Source: Cryptomeria japonica
Taxonomy: Eukaryota; Streptophyta; Pinopsida; Cupressales; Cupressaceae
Assembly: GCF_030272615.1 (NCBI RefSeq)
Contig: NC_081409.1
Coordinates: forward strand, 876,131,594-876,195,593
Length of the DNA: 64,000 bases
Direction: 5' to 3'
Part shown: piece by piece, positions 34,950-47,109 of the stretch
How positions within the stretch are numbered: the stretch's first letter is position 1
How the letters are laid out: every line of letters starts with the position of its first letter
Program-made: the position numbers and the translations under genes
Notes under the pieces: model-generated
Told to the model about the DNA's origin: nothing
The model's database searches: none
Seen by the model: only the letters and a program-made list of their open reading frames with translations

Positions 34950-35959
34950 GCAGCCAAGGCTTCCGTGGCACTATGGAGAGCTGATGTAGTCGCTCGATAA
35001 GACCGTCTATGAAAAATGGCCAGTTGGCACCCGTAAATACGTAGGAACCTTATAGTACAGGAAATGGAAGAATTCCACCAACAAATCCGATCGGTATCAT
35101 GAGGCGGTCTGCACTCCAAATTCTAAATAGTCACAATGTGGGCCAGAGTGGTCTTATGATGAAGCAATGACATGTTAAGAAAAAAAAAAAACCTGCTGGA
35201 ACGCGCTTGTCTTGACTCCCATTCAATGCAAAATTGAATGGGGAAATGATCAGACAATGTGACATCAACAAGCAACATCACCGGTAACTGTGAGGAGTTG
35301 GAAAAACTGAAAAAAGGTTGAGTCAAGATCATGGCATGATCAAGGCTTTTAAATATCCTATCAGGACCTGCCCAAAAGTTACTCCAGGTATGCCAGAGGG
35401 CATGATCATGGCGGTGACCCATCTTAGGATAAAAAAGACCCAATTTATTACGCATGTAGTACCAGGCCTCACATTCACCAAATGTCCATCTAAAAGGAAG
35501 CGGACCATACTTGTCACAAGCCATCTTGACCATATTAAAATCTCAAAAAACTAGCCAAGTGGCTATGGGAAGAGAATCAACAATCCATCACCATAGAAGG
35601 GACATTTCAACATCATCATTGGAGGCATAAATATTGATAATATTAAAAGAATGATTATCAATATTCAGGAGCACCCAGACTAGCCATTGCGTAGGATCAG
35701 TACCATGATCGACAATGCGGGTATGTAAGTGTGGGTATGAAAAAATAACTGCTCCACCCCAACTAGCCTCATTATCAGTACAAAAGGCAGTACTAGCAGG
35801 CCAAATAGAACAACAAGCTGAGGCAACTAAAAAAATAGCAACCTTAACTTCTTGAAGGCAAAGCACATCAATTCCATCTACTTTATTCATGGTATCCCTG
35901 ACGGAATACTTCCTGGTGAGTTTAGTTAGACCCCTAACATTCCATGTTAAAAAAATCAT
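34950..35959 (-). pseudogene. LINE ORF2 endonuclease
   Basis: Starts MIFLTWNVRGL (35959); LQEVK supplies the catalytic Glu. NIINIYASND follows, and after a frame change the last AP-endonuclease motif TLSDHFPIQF appears. APE-type nuclease that nicks the target DNA. Confidence 0.85.
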
Positions 35960-36399
35960 GGATTAAAGGCATCCATGTTCTCAAGCTCATTCTCTTCCAA
36001 TTGGGAAAAGTTGTTGTGCATAAAATTGGAGGAACTATACCTATTGGCAAGTTTGGCGAATATGTTCATTTCTCCTGTCCTTACAACTCATCTTCATGAG
36101 AACGAGCAGGATTGCACGACTGCCTAAAGCAGGAAGACGCAGGAGGAGAACTGGAGCATTGTGTGGCCAAAATGGAAGCCACTTGCAGCATAGCTGTGGG
36201 TCGAGGCTGAAGCGAGGTCTCATTTGAAATTGTTGAAACCGTGTTCCCCTAACTTCTAGGGTTTGAAATCTCTTTCGAGGGATCAATGGTTCTGGGAGTA
36301 GAACCATAACCAAAAACTTTACTCTTATGGCTAACAATTGTAGTTCATTTTTCCTCAGTTTTTGTCACGCCCTTGTTGCCTTAGCGAGAGACTCACCTT

Positions 36400-37168
36400 G
36401 CACCTGCGGCTGAGGACGAGGAGTGACTAAGGGATAATCCTTTATCTTATTCTCGACCAAATGACGACGGTAATAAGTATTGGGCAAGTTGAAATAGGTG
36501 ACCTTATGTGTGTGCCAGATTGACCCTATTGAATATCCACAGACTCCTTTAAGTCCTGGGATAAAGCAATTTCAACATAGACCCTCTTCTGAGGGTGGAA
36601 CTGAAAGAACCTGTCAGGTTCAACAAATAGGACCTTCCCATTGAAAGCAACAATGTTTTGCAAAAAGGCATGCATGGCAAGGGTAACCCAGGAAACTCTA
36701 TCCAAACTGGTACCCGAAGCCTTGTGTGATCAGAGATAGTAAAGTCTTGGGTATAGGGCTAAAAACAAGTAGAGAGGACCTCGCATACCAAGGTCCATGT
36801 TGGAGAATCTTAGACAAATATCTAGTGGATTCAAAATGAAAGAGAAAAAACCCTTTGGTCAAGTTTTGGACCATAGCAAGGCGGACCCCATGAGGGGCCC
36901 AGGTCTTGGCAACCCAGTCTTTACACACACTCTCAGGGGGAGTTTTTCCAACAAAATAACCGACTAAAGTATGATTCTCTAACCATTGACATGCAATATC
37001 AAATTCTGGGGTGGGTAAAACCACATTTGCTGGAGATTCAGAAGACTTACCTCATGAAAAACCTTTGGGACAAACTTCAGAGGTCTCTTGTTCTGGGGAG
37101 GAGCCATTGAGCACAACCAAACCACCAACACTAGTAAAAATAGTTGGGCTAGGGCCAAAGGAAGACAT
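36400..37168 (-). pseudogene. LINE ORF1 (DUF4283)
   Basis: Probable start ATG at 37168 (MSSFGPSPTIFTSVGG). An in-frame TGA follows the residues CPKGFS. Then comes the DUF4283 domain: FDIACQWLENHTLVGYFVGK and FFLFHFESTRYLSKILQHGPWY (36698-37024). Further on, RVYVEIALSQDLKESVDI is the usual ORF1 tail. The CCHC knuckle that should follow reads as PNTYYRRHLVENKIKDYP, with its cysteines lost. Role if intact: RNA-binding chaperone. Confidence 0.8.
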
Positions 37169-37303
37169 TATAAAAGGATCAAAGGCCCAAAATAAATGCG
37201 GTCATACTAAAAGAAAACTTTAGAATCCTGCGCCAAAGACATGATATGACAGAGAAACTGCCAAGGCAAGAGGTAGAATCTCAAAAAATTTGCATCTATA
37301 TTT

Positions 37304-37793
37304 CAAGGTCATGAACTTGAACATATTATGCATGAGAGAACAACCACATAACCTGATGAAGACCTTTTCACAAGTATAATAGAGGATTGTTTATTAAGTC
37401 TTGATGACAATTCTCCCAAATTTGAAGTTTGTGAACAACGTGATGAAGCAAGTAGTGTAGCCGTGTTTTCACTGGAATCACATGAGGAAACTCATTTCAC
37501 TCAGCATGAGGTTGTTGTTGAAGAAGCATCCAATAAAGGAAAAGTAGGCAAGAAGATCTCAGAGTATGTCCTATAAGACATCTATCTTGGTTGGAAGCCA
37601 ACAAGATGTCAAAAGTCACACTTTTCCTAAACATGAAGATACAATTGAGAGTGAGACCAAAGATTCATTGGTCGTTGAGCAGGAGCAGTATTGGTTAATT
37701 GATTCACTTTGGAGTAGCAGTACATATGATCAAATTGAGGAGGCAAGTGCATTTGCCCATTTCTTTCAAGAAGCAGTGCATCATCTCATTGTA
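37304..37793 (+). pseudogene. GypA internal region, resumed
   Basis: Continues the GypA sequence interrupted at 14162. The frame from 37566 includes SSSTYDQIEEASAFAHFFQE, matching the minus copy at 4517-4236. Homology stops after ...CTCATTGTA at 37793. Confidence 0.75.
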
Positions 37794-37815
37794 GGAACTC
37801 ACAATAATGTTTCCC
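37794..37815 (+). repeat. Left terminal inverted repeat
   Basis: Shares CACAATAATG-TTCCC with the right end in inverted orientation. It lies at the break in GypA homology. Confidence 0.65.
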
Positions 37816-38597
37816 TTTTTTGCCAACTTTGACACTGAGATGAACATTTTAAAAACAATCTTCACTTTCCAACACCTATAACTTTTAAACCATTAAGAAT
37901 TTGAAGATGATGTAAATTAGTGATTTGTAACATCTTGTCTGTAGATTCTAAATATTATTTTTTTCAATTTTTTTTGAAAAAAATATTTTTATTTTTCATC
38001 TCCCTCGAAAAGTAGTTTTTTAAGCAAACAACATTTTTGAAGAGTGATGTGCCTCCTGAAACACATAACTTTTTTTTTTTTTATAAATGATAAAAACTCA
38101 ATTCTTTTGAATTTTGGTTTGTAACATTAATATCTAGGGCATGAAGTTGGTTTGATAGTGATATGTTGAATATTTTTCATTTTATCAAGTTTTGAAGTCC
38201 GACTAATTATATTTTAGACATAGGTGTACGTGTGAACACATAACTTGTTTTATATATATATCGAAATTCAAATTTTTTTTTGTTAGAAAGAAGACAAATA
38301 CCTAGGGCATAGATATTTTTCAGAATTTTTTTATATTAGTTTACTATTTTTCTCAATGCGTTGAACATAGAAGTTCATCTTCGGTGAAAAACTTATATTT
38401 AGTAAATTTTTTTAAAAAAGATCATAATAAACTCACAATGTAATAAAATTATAGTTGTTGGAAAGCTTGCTTCGAGCACTACCATCCTATATTTTGGGGT
38501 TGTCAAAATTCTTTTATTTGAGCCTTGAACCAAAGGTTTCAAGGCCATAATTTTGAAGAAATCTGAAGAATTTCAGAGAGAGATGTCTAGGAAACGA

Positions 38598-38753
38598 GTT
38601 CGTGCGAATAGAGGTTTGTACGAAGGGGGTTTGCTCGAACCTTGGGTAGTTCAATTGAACCCCTGCTCACTCGAACACCGCCTACACAAACAACGATGCA
38701 ACTAACTGGATAGTACGAACATGGCTTTTTTAACGATCGATGTTCGTATGAAC
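38598..38753. promoter_or_regulatory. Left subterminal palindromic motifs
   Basis: GTTTGTACGAAG (38614), GTTTGCTCGAAC (38629), GTTCAATTGAAC (38649) and GTTCGTATGAAC (38742), plus a weaker GTTCGTGCGAAT (38598). They lie just upstream of gene A exon 1 and could be transposase-binding or promoter sites. Confidence 0.6.
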
Positions 38754-38901
38754 CCAGGCCGATGCAATTTTTTTTTTTTTACAATTATGAATCTCATATA
38801 AATAGAAATGATTTATTTCATTTTTTCAAACATAAATTATCAAAGTATTTCACTTTTTTTAGTGGAAGACGACATTTAAAGGTTATTTTAAGGGTGACAA
38901 T

Positions 38902-39067
38902 TTGAAGGTTATTTTGTGGGAGACAAATTTAAGTCATTTGAAGATATTTGAAGGTTATTTTAAAGGCATGGGGAACAATTTCACAAGGCAAAATAAGACT
39001 TCAAGTAAGTATTCAACAGAGATGGAACAAAGATATCAAGAATTGAGAATGCAAAGATATAATGCAC
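38902..39067 (+). pseudogene. Gene A exon 1 (5' limit unknown)
   Basis: An open frame ending EMEQRYQELRMQRYNA at a GTATGT donor (39068). Its phase joins exon 2 at TGGGCTCAACAAG. Fragment of the N-terminus. Confidence 0.5.
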
Positions 39068-39559
39068 GTATGTATCTTTACTTAATTTCTAATTAATTTT
39101 ACATGTATTACGTACCGAAAATTGTGTTTATTTGATTCTAAAGTTAAATATTTTTTATGTAATAATTTTATGAAAATTATTTTAAAGAAATTGAATTTAA
39201 TTTAATTAATAATTTTAAAAATAATTCTATCTTAAATATTTATAAATTATGTTATTTTTATTAAACATTGTTAAGTATGTTTTGTGCTTTTTTAAATTAT
39301 GAGACATTTTGAATAAATGAATTAAAAATAATCAAATGTGAAATTAGTCTATGATGCTCTACTGAAATTGGAAATGGTTGGATTAAAAATAATCTTGTTT
39401 TAATTTGAAATAATGTGTGTCTTTGCATTTCAAATTCCTAGTCTAATTAGGCTCACACGATTTCATTGACATTTTGTTTGTTTGTTGAGGGTAATTAACT
39501 TGCTTAGTGTGTCTTGTGCCTTTGGCACGTTGTGTTTAGTTTAGAAACCAAGGTGATAA

Positions 39560-40330
39560 CATAAGTATCATCTCCCCTCGCATTCCATTAGATCTTGGGT
39601 GTAAGAGAAATTGTTATTATCTTTAGAGGGCTTGCCTCCCGTCTTGTGAGAGGAAATGACCCAAGTGGTATTTTATATTGGTCCACTATACAAAAGATTG
39701 TGGTTTTGGATGAAAGTCCCTTATCACCCGGTGCCGATGTGTTATACCAACATCTGTCTCCTCTAGTGCCATTTGGTGTGATAAAACCTGTAGAGCATAA
39801 CCTTTGCAGACTGGGCGGCTTAATTTAACATGAGCGAAAAGCTACATGTATAGCCACCAGATGCCCCGAAACATGACTAGACACCTTTATATTAGTGGCC
39901 CACCCTTTTTTTACCGAACATTGTGATAGCTTCAGTGCAAGGGGATAACTGGTTTTTCCCCCAAGATACTCACCATAAGGCTCCCGTGGGATGAGACATA
40001 AATCCTCGGGTTAACATAAGATACTTGTAGCTTTCCAAGGAGAGGGTGATAGGGTCATTCTTCCAATCTTGGAGGCCCCTAGTTGTCCGCTCACGAAAAA
40101 GGCAAAATTAGTGAATACACCCCTCAAGGTGTCCCTACACTTGGATCGACAGAGATTCCAAGTTGTGGGCTGAGGTTACCGCCATGAGAACAATGTCCTT
40201 AGGCTAAGCAAGTGTTTTATGTGTTTTCAATTGTGCTAGACTTGTGGAAATTTGGGTTGATTCAACTTATAAAACATACACATTACAATCATTTTGACAA
40301 AAACACCTTCAAATATTGTGTCTTTGTTTT
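39560..40330 (+). mobile_element. Gypsy leader remnant in gene A intron 1
   Basis: Colinear with the GypB leader block 22240-22910: GACCCAAGTGG, CCGAACATTGTGATAGCTTC, ACTCACCATAAGG, GTTGTGGGCT and TGTGTTTTCAATTGTGCTAG in order. No LTR or genes are adjacent. Confidence 0.6.
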
Positions 40331-40479
40331 TGTTGTGTCTTCTTGCCACAAAAACATTCAAACAAACATTGTCAGTATCAATAGAAACCATGTCCATGTT
40401 CAGTAAAACCAGTCTTGGTCCCATATAGTCAGCTGATCATTTTCCTTCATTCACAATCCCTCCTGCATAAAAGGTTTCT

Positions 40480-40880
40480 TTTTTGTCCTTATCACATATC
40501 TTGCAAACACACTAGATTGAGTAATTTGTTAGATCTTGTGTGGGTTAGAAACATCAAACTCCCAACAATATTTTTGTTTAAGTTGTCTCATCAAATATTT
40601 TAGCACCATTATCTCTACACAACACAACCTCATGAGCACTTGGAGATGATGCCCATCACAATCAATCATATTGTATTTCTTCAACATATCCTTTGCATAC
40701 ACGTTTGACAAATAAAATTTTCGTCCTTGCTTCGGTAAACCTCCATTCCTAGAAAATATTTTATAATACCTAGATATTTCATTTCAAATTCATTCACCGT
40801 AGAAATTTTGAACTCATTCTTCATCTTAGAGGTACTACCCATACACAAAAAAGAATCAACATACTTGAACCTTTAATAAG
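40480..40880 (-). pseudogene. Copia RT fragment
   Basis: The minus strand codes for STSKMKNEFKIS..NEFEMKYLGIIKYFLGMEVY, the Copia RT region after YVDD, followed by VYAKDMLKKYNMIDCD. About 130 codons, no flanking LTR seen. Old debris within the intron. Confidence 0.65.
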
Positions 40881-40929
40881 TTAGTACTACAACATACCAC
40901 ATAGTGGTTCCCTTATTAGATCCATCATC

Positions 40930-41342
40930 TTAGGGTCTCATTTCATTTTCTTGCAAACCAAGCTCTCTCTCTTATTTCTTTTTAGTACCCCTCTCTCTCC
41001 CCTTGAGTCCATTTCTAGTACCTCTCTTTTTAGGATATCTTGTTAGTACCTCTCTCTAGATTAGAAATTTATATATTTAAAATTTTGGTGGATTAAAAAT
41101 AATAGATATTTATAATTTAAATTAGATCTTTAGGTCTCCTCTCTCTCCCCTTAAGTCTTCTTATGACTAGATCTCAGATTCTCTCTCCTTTTAAAAAGTC
41201 TCTCTCTCTCTCTCTCTCTCCTTAAAAGTGTTAAATCTAGGTCTCTCTCTCACTCTTTCTAGACCCTTAAGTCATTTTTAGATCTTTTTTTAGGTTCTCT
41301 TTTTAGGACCTGTATCTTACTATATATACACACATTGTCATC
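40930..41342 (+). repeat. CT-rich low-complexity tract
   Basis: Repeated CTCTCTC and TAGTACCTCTCT words, including (TC)n at 41199-41221, just upstream of gene A exon 2. The exon 2 acceptor position reads TGTGTGCAA where TGTGTGCAG is expected. Confidence 0.8.
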
Positions 41343-42562
41343 TTTTGTGTGCAAAATGGGCTCAACAAGAAGAAAGTTCACAAGCACCTATTAAGGAAAA
41401 TGAGGTCTAAGAACACATTATAGTTGAAGAACATAGGGAGGAGGCCCAAGTTGAATCAATGGAGGTCGAAGGAGAGAGGCCAGGCTCCTTACCTCCTACC
41501 AGTATGGACGAGCATATTGTGGATCTAGCTAAAAAGATGAAGAGAAATATTTCTTATAAAAATCTAGATCATTTACTTGAAATGGATGTGAATGAGTTGA
41601 AACGTCTCAGTGAAGAACCTAAGCATATCAATAGGAGGTCGATGAATAAAAGTGCACAATAAATAATGTCTCATTTCAATAATATTGATACTACACTATA
41701 GAAATCTCAATTGTTATCAGTTGTACTTACTCGTAATGAGTTAAAAGATCCATTAAAGTTGTTGGGTATAGTTACAACAAGTAAAAAGAGGAAAAATTCT
41801 CAGCTACAAAAATCTCTTATTGAAAATGTTAAGAAAGGTTTGGTGAACATTGGTAAAAAATCTCTAACAATAGATAAGACCATTTCAAGAAGGGTGATGT
41901 TGACATCTTTAGTAAATGAAAGAATGCCTCAAAAAAGACAAATCTCTTCACTGTCATCTGAGTTTGGTTTTAGTAGAAGGAAGATATTAAAATATGTGAA
42001 AAGGAGAAATACTTTGGATGATACTACCTCAAAAGGGAATTGGGAAATTATTTGTCTATAAAGCTCCTCATTCCAATAGGATTGAAGATGTTGTTAGGAA
42101 CTTGGTGACAAGTTTTTGGAATGATAATACCCGTCCTTCATCAAATAGTAGAGATGTTATCAAGCATAGGATTGGCCTTGATCATTATGATCTCCATGCA
42201 AAACATTGGTTAGACACAACAAAACATGAATTGTATGTGTCATTTACTAAATCAAACCCTCTTATAAAGATTGGACAAACAATTTTTGAAAGGTTAAGGC
42301 CATATTATGTGAAGGTAAATAAAGTATTTGAAACTTGTTGTTGTCATTATCACATTGAATTTGATCTGTACTATCAGGTGTTTCGAAAGATTAGAGAAGA
42401 TAGTGATGGTTATGAAAATGCTTCTCCTAAATGAACAAGTCAATTCATAGCATCCATATTATGTGATAAATCAGATGATAATCCAACTAGTCAAATAGAT
42501 TACATAAAAGAAATTTGTGGAACATGTGTGGAGTTGGCTAAATTGCCTTTGAGAGATGAAGA
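41343..42562 (+). pseudogene. Gene A exon 2, left part
   Basis: Begins WAQQEESSQAPIKENEV. Stops at 41408 (TAA), 41660 (TAA) and 41699 (TAG), a frameshift near 42020-42060, and TGA at 42432. Recognisable stretches are FGFSRRKILKYVKRRNT, RDVIKHRIGLDHYDLHAKHW and RLRPYYVKVNKVFETCCCHY. Interrupted at 42562 by Copia-2. Confidence 0.65.
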
Positions 42563-43025
42563 TGTTAGGGTTTCAAGTAGATCCGAAGCAAATATGAACT
42601 AACAATTATATGCAGATTTAAATACAAAAGATAAAGAAATAAAATAGGACACAGATAACACAGAGATTTAATGTGGTTCACCCAGAATGGGTTACGTCCA
42701 CCATACACAACCGTCCAATCTTTCTTATTATCCAGCAAAAATAGTACATCAACCTTACAATGCCTTAAGCATCCCAGCCGCTTGTAACATGCGTTTTTAG
42801 GGCAACAAACAAAGTCGGCCTTTTTAGGGTTTTATTACAACGTCAGTTTTCATCAACGAAAAATGGCAAAAAAAAATTTCTCGGGGGCTGCCGCCCCTGA
42901 ACCCCCGCTTTTCTCAGGGGCTGCCGCCCTCAAACCCCTGCCCGGGGCCTAGCCCGACCCCGGACCCCAGCGAGGATACATGCTGAGTGTACAGTACTTT
43001 GCTGATCAGTCGCCACATTTCAACA
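42563..43025 (-). repeat. Copia-2 3' LTR
   Basis: 463 bp, minus-oriented. Differences from the other LTR are mostly transitions plus a GC-rich tandem duplication near 42890-42940. Confidence 0.95.
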
Positions 43026-43122
43026 ATCTCCCACTTGGAGACTGATACTACACGAGACCACTGTACATAAAACATCTGTTGGATAAAACACTAGGACTTG
43101 ACTGGTATAAATTCCACAATTA

Positions 43123-44313
43123 TCAATCAAGAAGACCAATAGAAACTGATGAAGAAATCAGCTTCTCCTGTGGAACTACCTTTGTGAACATATCAACAGG
43201 ATTCTCACTTGTGTGAATCTTCTCAAGCCGTAACTGACCCTCCTCCAAAATAGTCCGGATGAAGTGGTACTTGAGCTGAATGTGCTTTGTCCTTGAATGA
43301 AAAGCAGAGTTCTTCGCAAGATGAATGGCACTCTGGCTATCAGTATACAATGGGCTATCCTCTTGTGTCTGACCCAATTCCATCAGAAAACATTGCAACC
43401 AAATCATCTCTTTGCTGGCTTCTGTAGCAGCAACATACTCAGCTTTAGTGGTTGAAAGTGCAACAACCTTTTGCAGCCTAGAAATCCAACTGACTGCAGT
43501 TCCCCCTATAGTAAAAACATACCCTGTAGTACTCCTCTGTGAATCAATATCACCTGCCAGATCAGAGTCAACAAATCCACTTAGAGCAACATTAGATCCT
43601 TTGAAACATAATGCCTTCATAGTAGTTCCTTTCAAATACCGAATAATCCATTTCACAGCATTCCAATGTTCCATACTCGGATTACTCATAAACCTGCTCA
43701 CAACTCCCACTGCATGTGCAATATCTGGCCTTGTGCATACCATTGCATACATCAGACTACCAACAGCTGATGAATACGGGATGTTAGACATTTTATTAAC
43801 CTCTTCCTGTGCCTTTGGGCACATCTCCTTAGTCAATTTGAAATGACTAGCCAAAGGTGTACTAATTGCTTTTGCATCCTGCATGTTAAATCTTTTCAAC
43901 ACCTTCTTTATATACTCACTTTGGGACAAATTCAAGGTTCTATTTTTCCTGTCTCATGTAATCCTCATACCGAGAATTTGCTTAGCTGCACCCAAATCCT
44001 TCATAGCAAATGACCTGGCTAATTTCTGTTTAAGATCATTTATATGTTGCATGTTAGACCCAGCAACAAGCATGTCATCAACATAAAGTAACAGGATAAT
44101 ATAACTGCCATTATCAAATCTCTTAAAATATACACAATGATCAGAATGACATCTATGATAATCGTGTTCAGCCATGAAACTATCAAATTTTAAATACCAT
44201 TGTCGGGGTGCTTGCTTTAGGCCATACAGACTTTTCTTCAACCTGCACACCAAGTTCTCCTTACCTTTGACCCCATATCCCTGTGGTTGCAACATGTAAA
44301 TTTCCTCCTCCAA
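43123..44313 (-). pseudogene. Copia-2 RT and RNase H
   Basis: EEEIYMLQPQGY, LKKSLYGLKQAPRQWY, LLLYVDDMLVAGS (RT catalytic), then a TGA at 43954 where Arg is expected (RIT-stop-DRKNRT). RNase H follows with GFVDSDLAGDIDSQRSTTGY and VALSTTKAEYVAATEA, ending ENPVDMFTKVVP. The second part, 43935-43123, is a 270-codon open frame. Confidence 0.9.
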
Positions 44314-46198
44314 ATCTCCATGGAGAAAAGCTGTTTTGACATCTAATTGTTCAAGATATTAAATCATCTGCAGCCACAAGACTAAGTACAGTTCTAATTG
44401 AAGTCATTTTTACAATTGGAGAAAATATTTCATCATAATCTATACCCTTTTTCTATGCAAAACCTTTTACCACAAGTCTGGCCTTATATCTTTTTTGACC
44501 TCCTTCCTCCTCCTTTAGCCGATAAACCCATTTGTTAGGTAAGGCTCTTTTTTCTGTAGGTAAAGGGACTAAGTCCCAAGTCTTATTTTTCATCAAGGAG
44601 TCCATCTCCTCTTTCATGCCTAGCTGCCATTGTTGTTTGGCATCCACCTGCATTGCTTCTTCATACTCTTCTAGTTCACTAGAATCCGTTAATAAAATAG
44701 AATACAAAGAAGGAGAAAATCTTTCAGGGGGTCTACTTGTCCTCGTAGAACATCTAACACTTGCAGGAGTTTGTGGGACAATCTATTGTTGCTGAGCATC
44801 AGGTACCTGTGGCATTTCATTTTTAGGAATCTCATCCAACACCACATATTCTTGTTTGTCCTGTTCATGCTTCTTTTCCTGCATCTGTTCTTTATACATA
44901 ACCTTCTCATTGAATATAACATCTCTACTTCTAATTATTTTCTTATTTTCAAAATCCCATAACCGATAGCCATATTCATCTATCCCATATCCAATGAAGG
45001 TACATTTCTAAGATTTAGCATCAAGCTTGGTTCTGTTTTCTTTATCAACATGGAGAAAAGCTTCGCAACCAGAAGTTTTTAGAAAAGAATAATTTACCTT
45101 TTTACCAGTCCATGCCTCCTCTGGAATACCACCATCCAAAGGGGTTGAAGGTCCTCTATTTATCAAATAGACAACAGTATGTACAACATCTGCCCAAAAA
45201 TGTAAGGGCAATCCAGCATGCAATCTCATGCTCCTTGCACGTTCCATGATGGTCCTATTCATTCTCTCTGACACACCATTTTCCTGTGGAGTTCTTGGAA
45301 CTGTCTTCTGCTTTCGAATCCCATTTAAGGAACAGTAATCTTCAAATGCTTTGCTGCAATACTCGCCTCCATTATCTAATCTGAGACACTTCAACTTTTT
45401 TCCTGTCTCATTCTCAACCAAAGCTTTCCATTTCTTAAAAGTTTCAAAAACATCTGATTTTTGTTTTAGGAAATATACCCATGTTTTTCTGGTTGAGTCA
45501 TCAATAAAAATAACATAATAACAAGAGCCACCAAGAGATGATACCTGAGCCGGTCCCCATACATCTGAATGTACAAGCTCTAACTTCTCACTCTTCTTCT
45601 CTTTCCCAACCTTGAGAAATCTGACTCTTTTCTGTTTACCATAAACACAGTTTTCACAGAACTCTAAATCAATCTTCTTTAGTCCTAGTAATAGATTTTT
45701 GGAGTGAAGGATTTTCATCCCTTTCTCACTCATGTGCCCAAGCCTATGGTGCCACATTATCGAATCTGTTCTTGCAACATTTATTGTTGTTGTCTCTGCA
45801 GTAACTTTATCTGTAGCAGCTAAGGTAGAGTAAGTGTTACCAGTACACAGATATAATGTGCCTACCTTTGCACCTTTAGCTACTACTAATGATCCTTTAG
45901 TGACCTTCCACATACTGTCTGAGAAGGTAACTATGCAACCTTCACTACCTAGTTGCCCTGCAGAAATTAAATTTCTTCTTAAATTAGGAACATGTCTTAC
46001 CTCCTGCAGAAACCAGTCATTACCATTCTGCAACTTGATCTTTATCTTTCCTTTTCCAACAATTTGACAGGGCTCATCATCACCCAAATATACCTGTCCA
46101 AAATCACCTTGAACATAATCTAGAAAATATTTTCTATGGGGTGTAGCATGAAATGAAGCCCCAAAATCTATTACCCAGGAATCATTAACATTATCCAA
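44314..46198 (-). pseudogene. Copia-2 protease, integrase and RT start
   Basis: WVIDFGASFHATPH is the protease, with DSGA changed to DFGA (Ser to Phe, C->T). Pre-integrase has WHHRLGHMSEKGM. The integrase core has LVHSDVWGP, FIDDSTRKTWVYF, CLRLDNGGEY and RTPQENGVSERMNRT, giving the D,D,E residues. Stops are TAG 45008, 44783 and 44453, all in one frame and all at plausible Gln or Arg positions. A frameshift follows before 44313. Confidence 0.9.
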
Positions 46199-46206
46199 AC
46201 ATAAGA

Positions 46207-47049
46207 TTAAGCATCTTGTAAAGTATTACTTGCAATATTAGCTTTCTTACTGTCATTTTCATTTTTGTCTCCTTCTTTGTTTTTCCGAGACCAACAGTCT
46301 TTCTTTAGATGACTAGGCTTTCCGCAATACCAGCAATCTTTCTTTCCTCTAGATTGAGAGCGTCCTTTCTTTGACTTCCTTCGTGACTTCTCATTCCCGG
46401 GGCCTTTTCCTCTTTCCTTTGATCTTCCTCTATTCTCTACATTCAAAACACTACCCGATGATGTTGGAGTCTCACCTGTGCTTTTCCTTCGCATTTCCTC
46501 GCTTAGGATAACACCAACAATATCATCAAATACCAAAGTATTTTTACCAGAGATAGAGTTACTTACAGCCATAACCAAGCTATTCCAGCTTTCTGGCAAA
46601 GAACATAAAATCAAGAGAGCCCTAACCTCTTCTGCAAAGGTAATTTTTACCGAAGACAATTGACTGGTAATTGTATTAAATTCATTTAAGTGCTCCGCTA
46701 TAGATCCTCCCTCACTCATTTTCAAATTAAACAAATGCTTCATAAGAAATACCTTATTCGAAGCCGAGGGTTTCTCATACAGCTTAGCCAATGTTGTCAT
46801 CAAATCTACAGTCATTTTTGCTTTTGTTATATTGAATGCTACAGACGATGCAAGGCACAATCGAATGGATCCCAGTGCCTTTCTATCTAAAATGTCCCAC
46901 TCTTCATCTGATATTGTGGTCAGTTTCTTTGCCTTTCCTTCTAATGGCCGCCACAAATCCTTTTGATACAGGTAATCCTCCATCTGCATTTTCCATAACT
47001 AATAATTCTGGCCGTTAAATTTTTCGACCTTGAATTTGGAATCCTCCAT
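46207..47049 (-). pseudogene. gag: Copia-2 gag
   Basis: Start ATG at 47049 (MEDSKFKVEKFNGQNY). A TAG at 46999-47001 sits before LWKMQMEDYLYQ, where Gln is likely. UBN2-like Gag follows, then the CCHC knuckle CWYCGKPSHLKKDC. It ends with TAA at 46207 and the protease lies in another frame. Confidence 0.9.
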
Positions 47050-47095
47050 TGCTCCCACTCAAATCTGAAAGTCCTGCCAATTTACAGAAAACCTC

Positions 47096-47109
47096 GCTCT
47101 GATACCAAT
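47096..47109 (-). promoter_or_regulatory. Copia-2 primer-binding site
   Basis: Minus strand ATTGGTATCAGAGC next to the 5' LTR end ...CCCTAACA; initiator-Met tRNA type. Confidence 0.9.

Larger units (their letters stand above)
31533..37292 (-). mobile_element. LINE (L1-like), nearly full length, decayed
   Basis: About 5.8 kb flanked by CATCTATATTT at 31522-31532 and 37293-37303. On the minus strand the 3' end reads ...TTCATCAAAAAAA, a short poly(A) at 31530-31536. It carries ORF1 (DUF4283) and ORF2 (endonuclease plus RT), both with many stops and shifts. It inserted into the right-hand target-site copy of GypB, so it is younger than GypB. Confidence 0.9.
10158..37793 (+). mobile_element. GypA gypsy element, plus copy, multiply interrupted
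   Basis: A host copy made of a 5' LTR (10158-12947), PBS, gag (13077-14162) and a downstream internal segment resuming at 37304. The two halves rejoin across the GypB and LINE insertions: ...GAATGCATC at 14162 continues as TATATTTCAAGG at 37298. Joined, the internal region passes from gag straight to the 3' segment with no protease, RT, RNase H or integrase. This copy, and by the tandem array perhaps the family, is non-autonomous. The 3' LTR is absent; homology ends at 37793 where the TIR of the candidate DNA transposon begins. Confidence 0.75.

Noticed and set aside
40212-40424. Pair of opposing 60-codon frames
   Set aside because: They overlap the gypsy leader remnant and each other; length is expected by chance in AT-rich DNA.
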